From Thiocapsa sp. (GTDB taxonomy: Bacteria; Pseudomonadota; Gammaproteobacteria; Chromatiales; Chromatiaceae), in NCBI RefSeq assembly GCF_018399035.1, contig NZ_CP073760.1:3290001-3354000 (forward strand): DNA of 64,000 nucleotides, in the 5' to 3' direction. Position 1 is the first letter of the stretch; every line of letters begins with the position of its first letter. Below are positions 28,240 through 37,256 of the stretch, piece by piece. The notes beneath the pieces are model-generated. The model had not been told where the DNA came from and did not search any database. It saw nothing but the letters and a program-made list of their open reading frames with translations. The position numbers and the translations under genes were made by a program.

Positions 28240-29337
28240 TCAGGCCGCGGGCTGCACGAGCATGGCCGCCGTGATGTCGTCCTCGGCGAGGTCCTTGAGG
28301 ACCGGACCGGACTCGCTCGGGGTGAACATGATCTCGATCAGATTGGCGAGGTTGCGGGCGTAGAAGGCGCTCGCATCCGCCGGGACCAAGGCGGGAAAGT
28401 TGGTCAAACCGACAAGGGTCACGCCGTGGCGCTCGACGATCTCGCCCGCGACCGTCAGGGGGCAGTTGCCGCCATTGGCTGCGGCCAGATCGACGATGAC
28501 CGAGCCCGGCCGCATCCGTTTGACGACCTCCTCCGTGACCAGGACCGGGGCCGGACGACAGGGGATCAGGGCCGTAGTGATGATGACGTGGGCCTTGGCG
28601 AGCTGGTCGCTCAAGGCGGCTTGCTGCTTGGCCTTCGCCTCCTCGGAGAGCTCCTTGGCGTAACCGCCTTCGCCGGCACCGCTTTCACCCAGGTCCAGCT
28701 CGATCGGCTTGGCGCCTAGGGAGCGGATCTGCTCGTGGGTCTCGGGCCGCACGTCGTAGGCATAAACGTCGGCGCCTATACGGCGTGCGGTGGCGATTGC
28801 CTGCAGCCCGGCGACACCCACACCCAAGACGACGAACCGGGCCGGTTTGGCGGAGCCGGCGGAGGTCATCATCATGGGTAGGAAACGGCCGTAGCGGGCC
28901 GCCGCCTCGATGGTCGCGCGATAGCCTGCGATGTTGCTCTGCGAGGACAGGGCATCCATGGACTGGGCGCGCGAGGTGCGCGGCATCCGCTCCATGCCGA
29001 GGACACGCATCCCTTTGGCGAGCATCGCCGAGAGGATCTCGTCCTCGCCGCAGTTCTCCAACAGACCGATATAGAGCCCGCCCGGACGCAGCGCCTCGAC
29101 ATCCGCTGCATCGGGGCGACGAACCTTGAGCAGGAGATCGACATCGAAGGCACCCGCGCGGTCGGTCAGCTGCGCACCCGCCGCCGCGTAATCCGCGTCG
29201 GGGTAGCCGGCACGCGACCCGGCACCGGCCTCGACCATTACCTCGAAACCCTTACCGATCAATTTCTTGACCACTTCAGGGATCGAGGCCACGCGGGTCT
29301 CGCCGGAGGCAGTCTCCAAGGGAATTCCGATCTTCAT
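28240..29337 (-). CDS. pntAA: NAD(P) transhydrogenase subunit alpha, NAD-binding part (PntAA)
   Basis: A 365-residue soluble domain I that binds NAD(H). Family features: MKIGIPLETASGETRVASIP at the start, GYPDADYAAAGAQL, the Rossmann fold FVVLGVGVAGLQAIATARRI followed by VYAYDVRPETHEQIRSLGAK, and the mobile-loop region SVIVDLAAANGGNCPLT. It is the first gene of the operon pntAA-pntAB-pntB. In a phototroph or chemolithotroph the complex would supply NADPH for carbon fixation. Confidence 0.95.
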   Translation of the reverse strand: MKIGIPLETASGETRVASIPEVVKKLIGKGFEVMVEAGAGSRAGYPDADYAAAGAQLTDRAGAFDVDLLLKVRRPDAADVEALRPGGLYIGLLENCGEDEILSAMLAKGMRVLGMERMPRTSRAQSMDALSSQSNIAGYRATIEAAARYGRFLPMMMTSAGSAKPARFVVLGVGVAGLQAIATARRIGADVYAYDVRPETHEQIRSLGAKPIELDLGESGAGEGGYAKELSEEAKAKQQAALSDQLAKAHVIITTALIPCRPAPVLVTEEVVKRMRPGSVIVDLAAANGGNCPLTVAGEIVERHGVTLVGLTNFPALVPADASAFYARNLANLIEIMFTPSESGPVLKDLAEDDITAAMLVQPAA

Positions 29338-29434
29338 CGCTCTGTCGTCCTATCCGCAGGTCGGCCGCCCGCAAGCGGCAAAAACCCGCGCATTATGGGT
29401 GGGAGGAACGGTCGCCGCAACCACCCGCGCAACC

Positions 29435-30250
29435 TCAGCGCTCCCCGCTCCCGCGCAGCGCCTTGATGATGTGCGAGGAGATTTCCTCGATCGATTGACT
29501 GGTGGTGTTGAGGACCGGGATCTGAAGTCGCTTGTAGATCTGAGTCGCCATCCGGATGTCCTCCTGACAACGCTCCAAAGACGCGTAGCCACTGCCGGGG
29601 CGACGCTCTTCGCGGATCAGCTGCAGGCGCTGCGGATCGATGGTGAGCGCGAAGAGCTTATGACGGCAATCCCACACCAACTGGGGGACATCCCCGCGCT
29701 CGAAGTCCTCCTCGGTGACCGGATAGTTCGCCGAGCGCAGACCGTAATGCATGGCGAGATAGAGACAGGTCGGCGTCTTGCCCGAGCGCGAGACACCGAT
29801 CAAGACCACGTCCGCACGATGAAAATTATCCGGCCGGATCCCGTCGTCGTTGGCCATGGCGAAATTGATCGCCTCGATCCGCTTGGTGTAATAGCTCGGC
29901 TTGGTGATGGCGTGGCTACGTCCGGGTTTGCGGCTCGGCGGCACGCCCAACTCCACGGAGAGCGGCTCGACAAAACCCTCGAAGAGCTCGACGTAGTAGC
30001 AGTTGCCGCTTTGCAGGATCTCGCGGATCTCGTTGTTGAGCATGGTTGCAAAGACGACCGGGCGAACCCCGTCGCGGTCTGCAGCCTCCTGCATCCGCTG
30101 CGTCAACGCCTTGGCGCGCAGGTCGGTGTTGATGTAGGGCATGTAGACCTGCTCGAAGTCGATGGTATCGAACTGCGACAACAGGCTGTGGCCGAGCGTC
30201 TCGGCGGTGATGCCGGTGCTCTCTGAGACGAAGAAGACGGTGCGATTCAT
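29435..30250 (-). CDS. ppsR: PEP synthase regulatory protein (kinase/pyrophosphorylase, DUF299)
   Basis: A 271-residue DUF299 protein. In E. coli, PpsR inactivates and reactivates phosphoenolpyruvate synthase by ADP-dependent phosphorylation and phosphate-dependent dephosphorylation. The N-terminus MNRTVFFVSESTGITAETLG and the P-loop VLIGVSRSGKTPTCLYLA (about residues 145-162) are diagnostic. I placed the start at ATG 30250; upstream in-frame sequence to 30421 does not fit the family. The target gene ppsA is not in this window; in many genomes it is divergent from ppsR, but here the divergent neighbour is an unknown gene. Confidence 0.92.
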   Translation of the reverse strand: MNRTVFFVSESTGITAETLGHSLLSQFDTIDFEQVYMPYINTDLRAKALTQRMQEAADRDGVRPVVFATMLNNEIREILQSGNCYYVELFEGFVEPLSVELGVPPSRKPGRSHAITKPSYYTKRIEAINFAMANDDGIRPDNFHRADVVLIGVSRSGKTPTCLYLAMHYGLRSANYPVTEEDFERGDVPQLVWDCRHKLFALTIDPQRLQLIREERRPGSGYASLERCQEDIRMATQIYKRLQIPVLNTTSQSIEEISSHIIKALRGSGER

Positions 30251-30456
30251 AGGCCCTGACAGAGTGATGCAAGTCAATGCAGTGTATATTGGAATTTGGT
30301 GATATGGAGAAACGCTGATCACCACAGCGTGTGGGCGCGACTGGGATACCAGGTGCGCCGCACGTCCCGAGAACGGTTTCGGTCCGCATCGCGACCGATC
30401 TTTGCCGAGCCGGCACACCACCCGGCCGGTCCACCGACAGGCCGAGGAGCTTCCCG

Positions 30457-30912
30457 ATGCCCAAGATCAACAACGACCACGCGCTGCGCGACGCCCTCAA
30501 CGGACTCGACGCGCAGCAGCAACGTATTCTCGGCTCCCGCTTCGCCCAGCACGTCATACGCCTGAGCAAGGACGAGCGGGTCAATCGCGCCATCGAGGTC
30601 GGGATGCGTAATCAGGTCGCCCCCGGCGAGCTTGAAGACGCCTTCAAGGCGGCCAAGGCGTATGCCACCAAGACCTACACCGCCTGCGGCAAGGACACCG
30701 ACTGGCTGGCGCAGGCCGATCACTTCGTCGCCGCCTCCGCCGCAGCCGCCCTGACGCCCGACGCGCTCCTGAGCGAGAAACAAAACCGCGCATGGAAGGC
30801 CGCCATGCAGGCACGCATGGCCGTCAACTGCACCCTCATCGAGGACGACGACGCGCCCGAGACATCCGAGGCCGAGCATCAGTACACGCTGGCCGAGGCA
30901 TTCTTGGGCTAA
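30457..30912 (+). CDS. Hypothetical helical protein, 151 residues
   Basis: I do not recognise the family. ATG 30457 is supported by AGGAG seven bases upstream. The protein is soluble, alanine-rich and predicted helical, with no signal peptide: HALRDALNGLDAQQQRILGS, then a charged middle (SKDERVNRAIEVGMRNQVAP) and alanine-rich helices. It has single Cys residues in TACGKD and VNCTL. The TAA stop is formed by the TA of the target site plus the first A of the repeat element at 30910; without the element the stop would also be TAA. It is divergent from ppsR. Confidence 0.6.
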   Translation: MPKINNDHALRDALNGLDAQQQRILGSRFAQHVIRLSKDERVNRAIEVGMRNQVAPGELEDAFKAAKAYATKTYTACGKDTDWLAQADHFVAASAAAALTPDALLSEKQNRAWKAAMQARMAVNCTLIEDDDAPETSEAEHQYTLAEAFLG

Positions 30913-31101
30913 ACCGCGCCCAGAGCGAGATGCTCACTTTCGAGTGGGCTCGACGTTTGGTGCATCCACGGCCCTTAGTGGGGACGCGGTTTAAAATAAT
31001 ATATTTTTTAATATCTTAAACCGCGCCGACTCCAGCGGTCGTCAAAACTGCCGGGGCCGATCCCATCCAAAAACATCGCATACCGCACAGGGCGCGGTTT
31101 A
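30910..31101 (+). repeat. AACCGCG-type composite hairpin element, copy A
   Basis: Module 1 is 30910-30993 (84 bases: TA-AACCGCG ... CGCGGTT-TA), spacer 30994-31016 is AT-rich, and module 2 is 31017-31101 (85 bases). It is over 80-90 percent identical by eye to the copies at 31991 and 55999. Module 1 carries an internal stem GCTCACT-TTCG-AGTGGGC. It lies between an unknown plus-strand gene and hypC (minus), so it could act as a transcription boundary. The left TA belongs to the stop codon of the upstream gene. Confidence 0.9.
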
Positions 31102-31150
31102 AGTCCGCACTGCGGTCGGGTTGCCCGCTCGGGCACCCCGGCCCGCCGGG

Positions 31151-31396
31151 TCAAAGCTCGACCCGGTCGCCGTCCTGCGCCGCCAGGATCGCGTCATAGA
31201 TCTCCCAGGCCGCGGCCGCCTCCTCCTCGCTCATGCGACTGATCGCGTGGCCCAGATGGACCACCACATAGTCGCCGACACCGATCGTGTCGTCCTGCAG
31301 CATGAAGAGATTGACCTCGCGCTCCGCGCCTTTCGCCGTGCAACGGGCCAGGAAGCCGTCGACGGACTGGATCTGCATCGGAATACCGAGACACAT
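31151..31396 (-). CDS. hypC: [NiFe]-hydrogenase maturation chaperone HypC/HupF
   Basis: An 81-residue HypC-family chaperone, which with HypD carries the Fe(CN)2CO group to the hydrogenase large subunit. The N-terminus MCLGIPMQIQSVDGFLARC carries the essential Cys2, and GDYVVVHLGHAISRMSEEEA is the conserved second block. ATG 31396 is the functional start because the cysteine must follow the initiator Met. It is divergent from hupD, 120 bases apart. No structural hydrogenase genes or other hyp genes are in the window. Confidence 0.93.
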   Translation of the reverse strand: MCLGIPMQIQSVDGFLARCTAKGAEREVNLFMLQDDTIGVGDYVVVHLGHAISRMSEEEAAAAWEIYDAILAAQDGDRVEL

Positions 31397-31516
31397 GGAC
31401 AAGCCCTCAAGGGAAGTCGATCATTGCACGGCAGGCTAAGCCGCACCGCGCACCCCTGCAAGGACTCAGATCAAACGATCGGAAGATCAACCACCAATGG
31501 CAGAAGGTTCAACGCC

Positions 31517-31993
31517 GTGCAACCAACCACCCTCATCCTCGGCCTCGGCAATGTCCTCATGACCGACGAGGCGGTCGGCGCCGAAGTGGTCCGCCGACTC
31601 GAGCAGGACAGCGGTCCGGACGCATCCCTCGTGTGCATCGACGGCGGGACCCTGAGCTTCACGCTCGCGTTGCCGATCGGGGACTCTCCGCGACTGATCG
31701 TCGTGGATGCCGCGACGATGGGCGAACCGCCCGGCAGCGTCAGAGTCTTCGAGGGCGAGGCGATGGATCGCCAGCTCAGCGTCAACGCCAAGACCGTCCA
31801 CGAGGTCAGTCTCTCCGACCTGATGGACATCGCACGCCTCACCGACACGCTCCCGCTCCAGCGCGCACTGGTCGGCATCGAGCCCGCGTTCGTCGGCTGG
31901 GGCGACCGCCTGACACCGGCAGTCGAGGCCGCGATTCCCGATGCGATCGCACGGATCCGCTCGCTGCTGGATCGCTGGGATACTGAAACCTAA
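31517..31993 (+). CDS. hupD: Hydrogenase maturation protease (HupD/HyaD family)
   Basis: A 158-residue endopeptidase that removes the C-terminal tail of the [NiFe]-hydrogenase large subunit after nickel insertion. Conserved: LILGLGNVLMTDEAVGAEVV with the Ni-sensing glutamate, IVVDAATMGEPPGS with the aspartate, and TVHEVSLSDLMDIARL with the histidine. The start is the GTG at 31517; upstream in-frame sequence overlaps the promoter region. The stop is TAA, formed from a TA and the first A of the repeat element copy B; removing the element would give TAG, so the length of the protein is unchanged. Confidence 0.92.
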   Translation: MQPTTLILGLGNVLMTDEAVGAEVVRRLEQDSGPDASLVCIDGGTLSFTLALPIGDSPRLIVVDAATMGEPPGSVRVFEGEAMDRQLSVNAKTVHEVSLSDLMDIARLTDTLPLQRALVGIEPAFVGWGDRLTPAVEAAIPDAIARIRSLLDRWDTET

Positions 31994-32182
31994 ACCGCGT
32001 CCAGAGCGAGGTGCTAGCTTTCGAGTGAGCTCGACGTTTGGTGCACCCACGGCCCTTAGTGGGGACGCGTTTTAAAATAATATATTTATTAATATCTTAA
32101 ACCGCGCCGGCTCCAACGGTCGTCAAGTCTGCCCAGGCTGATCCCATCCAAAAATTTCGCATACTGCGCTGGGCGCGGTTTA
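31991..32182 (+). repeat. AACCGCG-type composite hairpin element, copy B
   Basis: Same plan as copy A: two modules of about 85 bases with TA-flanked AACCGCG ends, joined by an AT-rich spacer. Several substitutions, including CGCGtTT at the end of module 1 and a weakened internal stem, show that it is drifting. The left TA is the beginning of the hupD stop codon and the right TA is followed by GG, so the pre-insertion stop would be TAG. Confidence 0.9.
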
Positions 32183-32336
32183 GGACGGTTTCGGAATCTC
32201 TGAACTGCTCCGCCTTCGGCTTCGCCTTCGCACAAGCATCCTTGATTTGTGTACGATTTGGTTCTATCGTTCATGAGCACGCCACGTTTACATCGGCAGC
32301 GTGCCATCACCAAACCGCAAACGAGGATCTGCCTAC

Positions 32337-32618
32337 ATGCAACCCACGACGATTCGCTCTCTCTCGGCCTTTGCACTTTCAACAGTGACGATCGCCTTCG
32401 CGCTCAGCGGCTCGGTCTTCGCCGCATCCGCGTGCAAGGGCCTGGAAGAAGCGGTATGCACGACGACCGAGGCATGCCGCTGGCAAGCCGGTTATACACG
32501 AAAGGACGGCATCGAGGTCACAAGCCACTGCCGCAGCACGGGGAAGGCGAAAGCGGCGGCCCCCGAGACGCCGGCCCCGGATGCGGCTGCCTCGGAGGGT
32601 GTCGATAAGGCATCCTGA
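32337..32618 (+). CDS. Small cysteine-rich periplasmic protein
   Basis: A 93-residue protein whose first 30 residues form a signal peptide (LSAFALSTVTIAFALSGSVF, cleavage after AASA). The mature part has four cysteines in the pattern CKGLEEAVC-TTTEAC-RWQAG ... SHC, followed by an Ala/Pro/Lys-rich tail. The family is unknown to me; the short Cys spacing suggests two disulfides. ATG 32337 with GAGGAT upstream is the likely start. It follows copy B of the repeat element. Confidence 0.65.
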   Translation: MQPTTIRSLSAFALSTVTIAFALSGSVFAASACKGLEEAVCTTTEACRWQAGYTRKDGIEVTSHCRSTGKAKAAAPETPAPDAAASEGVDKAS

Positions 32619-32767
32619 CCGATTGCCCGGTCAGCTCCGGCGGCGCCGCGTCTTCGTGACGTGGGCCGTCGGGGCAGCTCGATCGGAACAGGGCTGGCCC
32701 GACAACGCAGGACACGACAGGCGCCGGCAGCGGGGTCGGGGCACCCGCGTTGCTGCAGGCTCCGCGG

Positions 32768-33223
32768 CTACCGATCCCCGATCGTCGGTTGCTCCCGATG
32801 TCCGGCCGGATAATCACCGAGCTCGCCCGCCTTCACATGCAGGGCGTAGAGGACATCCTCGTCGGCGATATGATCGATCAACCAATCCTGGGTCATCTCC
32901 AAGGCCCGATCCGCCAGCTCCTGACCGGGACCAAAGGTCCGCAGGTCGTTTTCCAGCGCATCCAAGCGCAGCATGAAGGCGACATGCTGTCTCAGGTGCG
33001 CGTCGAGATCCGGATAGTCGTGCCGGCGCATGAAGTCTTCTTCGGTGGAGAAATGGGTCTCGGCGTAGGCCCGCATGAAAGCGACGGCCTCGATCACGCC
33101 GGTCTTGGCCTCGCGGTCCAGGATCGCTTCGTAGAGCTGATGCGACGCGGCGAAGAAGCCTTGATGCTGTCGGTCGATCTCCTCGATGCCGATGCTGTAG
33201 ATATCGGACCACTCTCTTAACAT
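32768..33223 (-). CDS. Bacteriohaemerythrin
   Basis: A 151-residue single-domain haemerythrin, a four-helix bundle with a di-iron site that binds O2. The iron ligands are visible: His in EEIDRQHQ (residue 20), His and Glu in THFSTEEDFM (about 57 and 61), two His in HLRQHVAF and the His-x4-Asp of WLIDHIADED. Roles proposed for bacterial forms are O2 delivery or sensing in microaerophiles. It stands alone. Confidence 0.95.
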   Translation of the reverse strand: MLREWSDIYSIGIEEIDRQHQGFFAASHQLYEAILDREAKTGVIEAVAFMRAYAETHFSTEEDFMRRHDYPDLDAHLRQHVAFMLRLDALENDLRTFGPGQELADRALEMTQDWLIDHIADEDVLYALHVKAGELGDYPAGHREQPTIGDR

Positions 33224-33395
33224 GAAGACCCCTTCGGAGTTGGAATCGGACTCGCCTTCGCCGGGAGTCTAGCACAGGCCGGCTCATCCTCTGACCGGGC
33301 ACCTCGACCTCCTCCGACCGGGCCAGGCGCCCCGCTTCGCACAACCCTCGACGCACCGAACGACGCCGCTGCGCAGGGCCGGAGCACGTCGCGCT

Positions 33396-34079
33396 TCAGA
33401 GCGACCCCCAGGACCCGCGCCGACGACGGAAGCTCAGGTGCGGCAAAAACAAGCCGATCAGCACGCCGATGAGGATGACCCCGGCGCCGATCATGAACCA
33501 GCGCTGGTTGGTCCGATTGCCGAGGTCGCGGTTGGCTTGCTCGAGATCGGCGCGCTCGCGCGTGAGCTCGCTGACCTGGATGCGCAGACGCTCTCGGTCG
33601 CTGGTGATGTCGAGGATATTGGTCGAGGCATGGCGAATGGTGGCCAGCTCCTGCTCGAGCCGCAGCTTCTCGCGCTGCACCACCTGGAAGTCGGCATCGA
33701 GCCGGTCGTACGCCGTCTGCAGTGCCCCGAGCCTCGCGGCCAGCGTGTCCGGTTCCCCCTGAAGCTCGACCAAGCGTTTCTCGAGCTCGATGACGCGGTT
33801 GCGCGCAGCAGGCTCGTCTTGCAGCTCACGCTCGAGCACATACCCGACCGTCCCGTCCTCGGTGCGCACGCGCGCATAGTCGGTCGCCTTGTTGACGCTG
33901 ACGACCTCCACCGGCGTGCCGCTCGACAGCATGCGGATGATGCGATAGCGGTTGCTCTCGCCCGTGCGCAAGGTGACCTCGAGCGAGTCCGTGACATAGC
34001 GCGTCGCGGCGCATACGGGCAGGATCTGAGCAGATTCGATGCCCAGCAGCAGGACAAAGAGGAATGCGGAACGTCTCAC
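33396..34079 (-). CDS. SH3-domain / coiled-coil membrane protein (TIGR04211 type)
   Basis: A 227-residue protein: signal peptide (SAFLFVLLLGIESAQILPVC), a bacterial SH3 domain (about residues 27-85, RYVTDSLEVTLRTGESNRYR ... VGYVLERELQ), a long coiled coil (about 95-185) and a C-terminal membrane helix (FMIGAGVILIGVLIGLFLPH) followed by an Arg-rich cytoplasmic end. This is the architecture of E. coli YgiM-like proteins, of unknown function. A TA-flanked inverted-repeat element lies directly upstream and may contain or replace part of its promoter. Confidence 0.88.
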   Translation of the reverse strand: MRRSAFLFVLLLGIESAQILPVCAATRYVTDSLEVTLRTGESNRYRIIRMLSSGTPVEVVSVNKATDYARVRTEDGTVGYVLERELQDEPAARNRVIELEKRLVELQGEPDTLAARLGALQTAYDRLDADFQVVQREKLRLEQELATIRHASTNILDITSDRERLRIQVSELTRERADLEQANRDLGNRTNQRWFMIGAGVILIGVLIGLFLPHLSFRRRRGSWGSL

Positions 34080-34146
34080 GGGGCATCCTCGGCGAGGCGT
34101 AGGTTCGGACGTGCGCGGTCGCGTCGAGCCAGCGGAAACGGCAAGT

Positions 34147-34311
34147 TATACCGAGCGCACGTGGGTTTTTCGGTCAGCAGGGTGCGTCACGCGCGCGTCG
34201 GGACAAGGCGCGCCGACGAGGCGTAGCGACCCCTACGGCGAGGAGGCGCCACGCCGGCCCGGCGTGCGCGGGGCGTGCATTGCGGCGAAAAACCCACGTG
34301 CGCTCGGTATA
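34147..34311. repeat. MITE-like element with perfect 26-bp inverted ends
   Basis: The left end 34147-34172 (TATACCGAGCGCACGTGGGT, then TTTTCG) is the exact reverse complement of the right end 34286-34311. The element is 165 bases long and TA is found at both outer edges. The interior is GC-rich without an ORF. Size, perfect ends and TA borders fit a non-autonomous Tc1/mariner (IS630)-type element. It lies between the SH3 gene and argF. Confidence 0.85.
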
Positions 34312-34330
34312 CACCAGGGCTTGGCGCCTG

Positions 34331-35263
34331 TCACCCTTGCGGCAGCAGGAGAAATTCCAGCAGCGCCTTTTGGGCGTGGAGACGGTTCTCGGCTTCATCC
34401 CAGACCACGGATCTGGGACCGTCGATCACGGAGGCGGAGACCTCCTCTCCCCGGTGTGCCGGCAGACAGTGCATGAAAAGTGCGTCGGGCGCGGCCCGCG
34501 ACATGACGGCATCGTCAACCTGGAAGGGCGCGAACAGGGCCTCGCGTTTCGTCTGCTCCTCTTCCTGACCCATGCTGGCCCAGACGTCGGTGACGATCAG
34601 ATCGGCCCCCTCGGCGGCTTCCTGCGGATCGCGCAGGATGGTGCAACGCCCTTGGACCGCGGCGAGCAGATCGGCATCCGGCTCGAACCCTTCCGGACAG
34701 GCCGCCCTCAGCTCGAAATCGAACACCTGCGCAGCCTCCATGAAGGAGTGGCACATGTTGTTGCCGTCGCCGATCCAGGTCACCCGTCGACCGCGGATAT
34801 CGCCGCGATGCTCGTGATAGGTCTGCATGTCGGCCAGGAGCTGACAGGGATGCAGACGGTCGGTCAGGCCGTTGATGACGGGTACGCCCGAATGCGCGGC
34901 GAAACGCTCCACGATGTCGTGATCGAAGGTCCGAATCATGACGGCGTCGACCATGCGCGAGAGCACCCGTGCACTGTCCTCGATCGGCTCGCCGCGTCCG
35001 AGCTGCGTGTCGCGCGGGGACAGGAACAAGGCGTGACCGCCGAGCTGCACCATGCCGACCTCGAAGGACACACGGGTGCGCGTCGAGGATTTCTCGAAGA
35101 TCATCGCCAAGGTGCGGTTCGGAAACGGCCGATAGACCTCGCCGGTTTTCAACATCCGCTTGAGCTCGGTCCCCCGTGCGATCAGCCCGCGGGCCTCTTC
35201 GGCACTTAGATCGAGCAGGGATAAAAAGTGTCGGCAAAGTGTCTGATCGGCATCCATGGACAT
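34331..35263 (-). CDS. argF: Ornithine carbamoyltransferase
   Basis: A 310-residue enzyme that joins carbamoyl phosphate and ornithine to citrulline in arginine synthesis. Seen in order: carbamoyl-phosphate loop [65 protein letters not shown], and the ornithine-site motif [15 protein letters not shown] 35263 was chosen because GGAAGAG lies five bases upstream; an in-frame ATG at 35293 would overlap argD. It is the second gene of argD-argF. Confidence 0.96.
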   Translation of the reverse strand: MSMDADQTLCRHFLSLLDLSAEEARGLIARGTELKRMLKTGEVYRPFPNRTLAMIFEKSSTRTRVSFEVGMVQLGGHALFLSPRDTQLGRGEPIEDSARVLSRMVDAVMIRTFDHDIVERFAAHSGVPVINGLTDRLHPCQLLADMQTYHEHRGDIRGRRVTWIGDGNNMCHSFMEAAQVFDFELRAACPEGFEPDADLLAAVQGRCTILRDPQEAAEGADLIVTDVWASMGQEEEQTKREALFAPFQVDDAVMSRAAPDALFMHCLPAHRGEEVSASVIDGPRSVVWDEAENRLHAQKALLEFLLLPQG

Positions 35264-35285
35264 CGTCTCTTCCGCGGGGCGCTGC

Positions 35286-36464
35286 TCAGGCATCGCTGAG
35301 CCAGCGCTTGACTAGGGCGGTCAGCCCTACAAGAAGTCGGTCGGCCTCTGCTCGGGCCAAGATCAGGGGCGGCAGAAGCCGGATGACCCGATCCGCCGTC
35401 ACGTTGATCAGCAGACCGGCCTCGAGCGCCTGCACGACCAGATCGGCACAGGGGCGATCCAGCTCGATCCCCAGCATCAGACCCTGCCCGCGCACCTCGA
35501 CCACGCCCGGCACGTCGCTCAAGGCCGTGCGAAAACCCTCGAGTAAATAGGTGCCTTGCTCGGCCGCGTTGGCAATCAGATCTTCGGCAACGATCGTCTC
35601 CAGCACGGCGCGTGCTGCCCGGCAAACCAATGGATTGCCGCCGAACGTCGAGCCATGCGCACCCGGCCCGAAGACCTCGGCCGCAGCCCCGCGGGCCAGA
35701 CAAGCACCGATCGGCACGCCATTGGCGAGCCCCTTGGCGAGCGTGACGACGTCCGGGGCCGCACCGCCGTGCTCATGCCCGAACCACCGCCCGGTGCGCC
35801 CCATTCCGGTCTGAATCTCGTCGCAGATCAAGAGCCAGCCGTGCCGATCGCAAAGCTCGCGCAGACGCTGCCCGTAATCCGGCGCCGGGATGCGGATGCC
35901 GCCCTCGCCCTGGATGGGCTCGACCAGAACGGCCACGATGTTCGAACGGTTGGCCGCCGCGGTCTCGATCGCCTCGACGTCGTCGTAAGGCACCCGCACG
36001 AAGCCCTGCACGAGCGGCTCGAAACCGGCTTGGACCTTGCGATTTCCGGTCGCCGAAAGCGTGGCGAGCGTGCGCCCGTGGAAGCTGTTCTCGGCGACCA
36101 GGATCGCGGGATTCTCGACCCCGCGCCGGTGAGCATGCAGACGCGCAATCTTGATCGCGGCCTCGTTGGCCTCCGCACCTGAGTTGCCGAAGAAGACCCG
36201 ATCCATGCCGGACATCTCGGTCAGCATCGCGCCGAGGCGCTCCTGCTCGGTGATCCGGTACAGATTGGACGTGTGCACCAACAAGCCCGCTTGCTCGCAA
36301 AGCGCGTCGCGCACCGCCGGGTGCGCATGCCCGAGCCCGCACACCGCGATGCCCGAAAGCGCGTCGAGGTACCGTCGGCCTTCCGTATCCCACAGCCAAA
36401 CGCCCTCGCCGCGCGCGAAGGCGACCGGCAAACGTTTATAAGTGGCCATCAAGGGTTCGGTCAT
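35286..36464 (-). CDS. argD: Acetylornithine aminotransferase
   Basis: A 392-residue PLP-dependent class-III aminotransferase of arginine synthesis. Seen: [38 protein letters not shown], the PLP-binding aspartate in [15 protein letters not shown], the Schiff-base lysine in [16 protein letters not shown] and [14 protein letters not shown]. The start ATG 36464 ([13 protein letters not shown]) fits the family; the frame is open to 36686 but crosses a terminator. argF follows 22 bases downstream. Confidence 0.95.
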   Translation of the reverse strand: MTEPLMATYKRLPVAFARGEGVWLWDTEGRRYLDALSGIAVCGLGHAHPAVRDALCEQAGLLVHTSNLYRITEQERLGAMLTEMSGMDRVFFGNSGAEANEAAIKIARLHAHRRGVENPAILVAENSFHGRTLATLSATGNRKVQAGFEPLVQGFVRVPYDDVEAIETAAANRSNIVAVLVEPIQGEGGIRIPAPDYGQRLRELCDRHGWLLICDEIQTGMGRTGRWFGHEHGGAAPDVVTLAKGLANGVPIGACLARGAAAEVFGPGAHGSTFGGNPLVCRAARAVLETIVAEDLIANAAEQGTYLLEGFRTALSDVPGVVEVRGQGLMLGIELDRPCADLVVQALEAGLLINVTADRVIRLLPPLILARAEADRLLVGLTALVKRWLSDA

Positions 36465-36489
36465 TACGGCAGACCCCGCTGCGTCTCCG

Positions 36490-36530
36490 AAAAACAAAAA
36501 AAGGCGGTTCCTCAACACGGGAAACCGCCT
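36490..36530 (-). terminator. Rho-independent terminator between cytochrome b561 and argD
   Basis: On the minus strand AGGCGGTTTCC and GGAACCGCCT pair with one bulge, followed by a run of seven T residues and further Ts. It ends the cytochrome b561 transcript, 175 bases after its stop, and lies 26 bases before the argD start. An attenuator role for argDF cannot be excluded, but no leader peptide is visible. Confidence 0.85.
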
Positions 36531-36704
36531 CTGCTCAAAGGCGAAGCCGGGGAATATAGCGCGAAAAGAACCCGAGCGACAAGAACCCGAGACACCTGGT
36601 CCCCGACGACCCCGAGCGGAGACGCGATCAGTTGCAGACAAGAGGATCCGCCCCAATCGCCGGCCGATCCGCGCAGGCATCGACATCGCGTTCCGCCCGG
36701 AGCA

Positions 36705-37256
36705 TCAGAATAGACTCATACGCTTCATCACACCGTCACGTTTAATCCGCCAGTGATAAACCGCGGCGGAGACGTGAATCAGAATCAAGCTCAGAATCGC
36801 CCAACCGACTATCGCGTGAAGCTGGAACAGGGTCTTGCTCAGCTCCTTATTCTCGGGCATCAGCCCGGGCAGGGTCAGATCGAAGAACTGCACGGGGAAA
36901 CCGCCCGCCGCAGTACCCAGCCATCCCAGCATCGGCATCAGGATCAGCGCAACATAAAAGAGACTGTGGACGGTCAGGCTGGCCGCACGCTCCAAACCGC
37001 TCAAAGGCGGTTGGTAGGCCGGAGACTGCAAAAGACGCTTCAGCCCGAGGCGCAGAAGCATCAGGGCCAGCAACAGGATCCCGAATGTCTTATGGTAGCC
37101 ATAGAGCTGATTGGTCATCTCCAATCCAACCAGATCCTTCAGTCCTTCGAACCCGAGGGTTCCCAGCAAGGACCCGACAGCGAGCAAACCCAAAACCAGC
37201 AGGGCGATCAACCAATGCAGGAGTCGCTGAGCATAGTTGTAACGAAGGGTTTCCAT
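36705..37256 (-). CDS. Cytochrome b561 family membrane protein
   Basis: A 183-residue integral membrane protein with four helices and the histidines expected of bis-haem b561: His in QRLLHWLIALLVLGL, His in QLYGYHKTFGILLLALMLLR, His in ASLTVHSLFYVALILMPMLG and His in VGWAILSLILIHVSAAVYHW. It transfers electrons between the quinone pool or superoxide and a haem pair, depending on the homologue. The start ATG 37256 has GGAGGA six bases upstream. It is a single-gene unit ending at the strong terminator at 36490-36530. Confidence 0.9.
   Translation of the reverse strand: METLRYNYAQRLLHWLIALLVLGLLAVGSLLGTLGFEGLKDLVGLEMTNQLYGYHKTFGILLLALMLLRLGLKRLLQSPAYQPPLSGLERAASLTVHSLFYVALILMPMLGWLGTAAGGFPVQFFDLTLPGLMPENKELSKTLFQLHAIVGWAILSLILIHVSAAVYHWRIKRDGVMKRMSLF

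Noticed and set aside
26389..28719. Plus-strand frame of 776 codons across pntB, pntAB and part of pntAA
   Set aside because: Crosses three recognised minus-strand genes; rich in Asp, His and Gln, a known shadow pattern.
28737..29129. Plus-strand frame opposite pntAA with Arg-rich sequence
   Set aside because: Antisense shadow of a recognised Rossmann-fold gene.
36757..36766. TAAACCGCGG inside the cytochrome b561 gene resembles the element end
   Set aside because: It is coding sequence within a conserved helix region and has no partner end at the expected distance.
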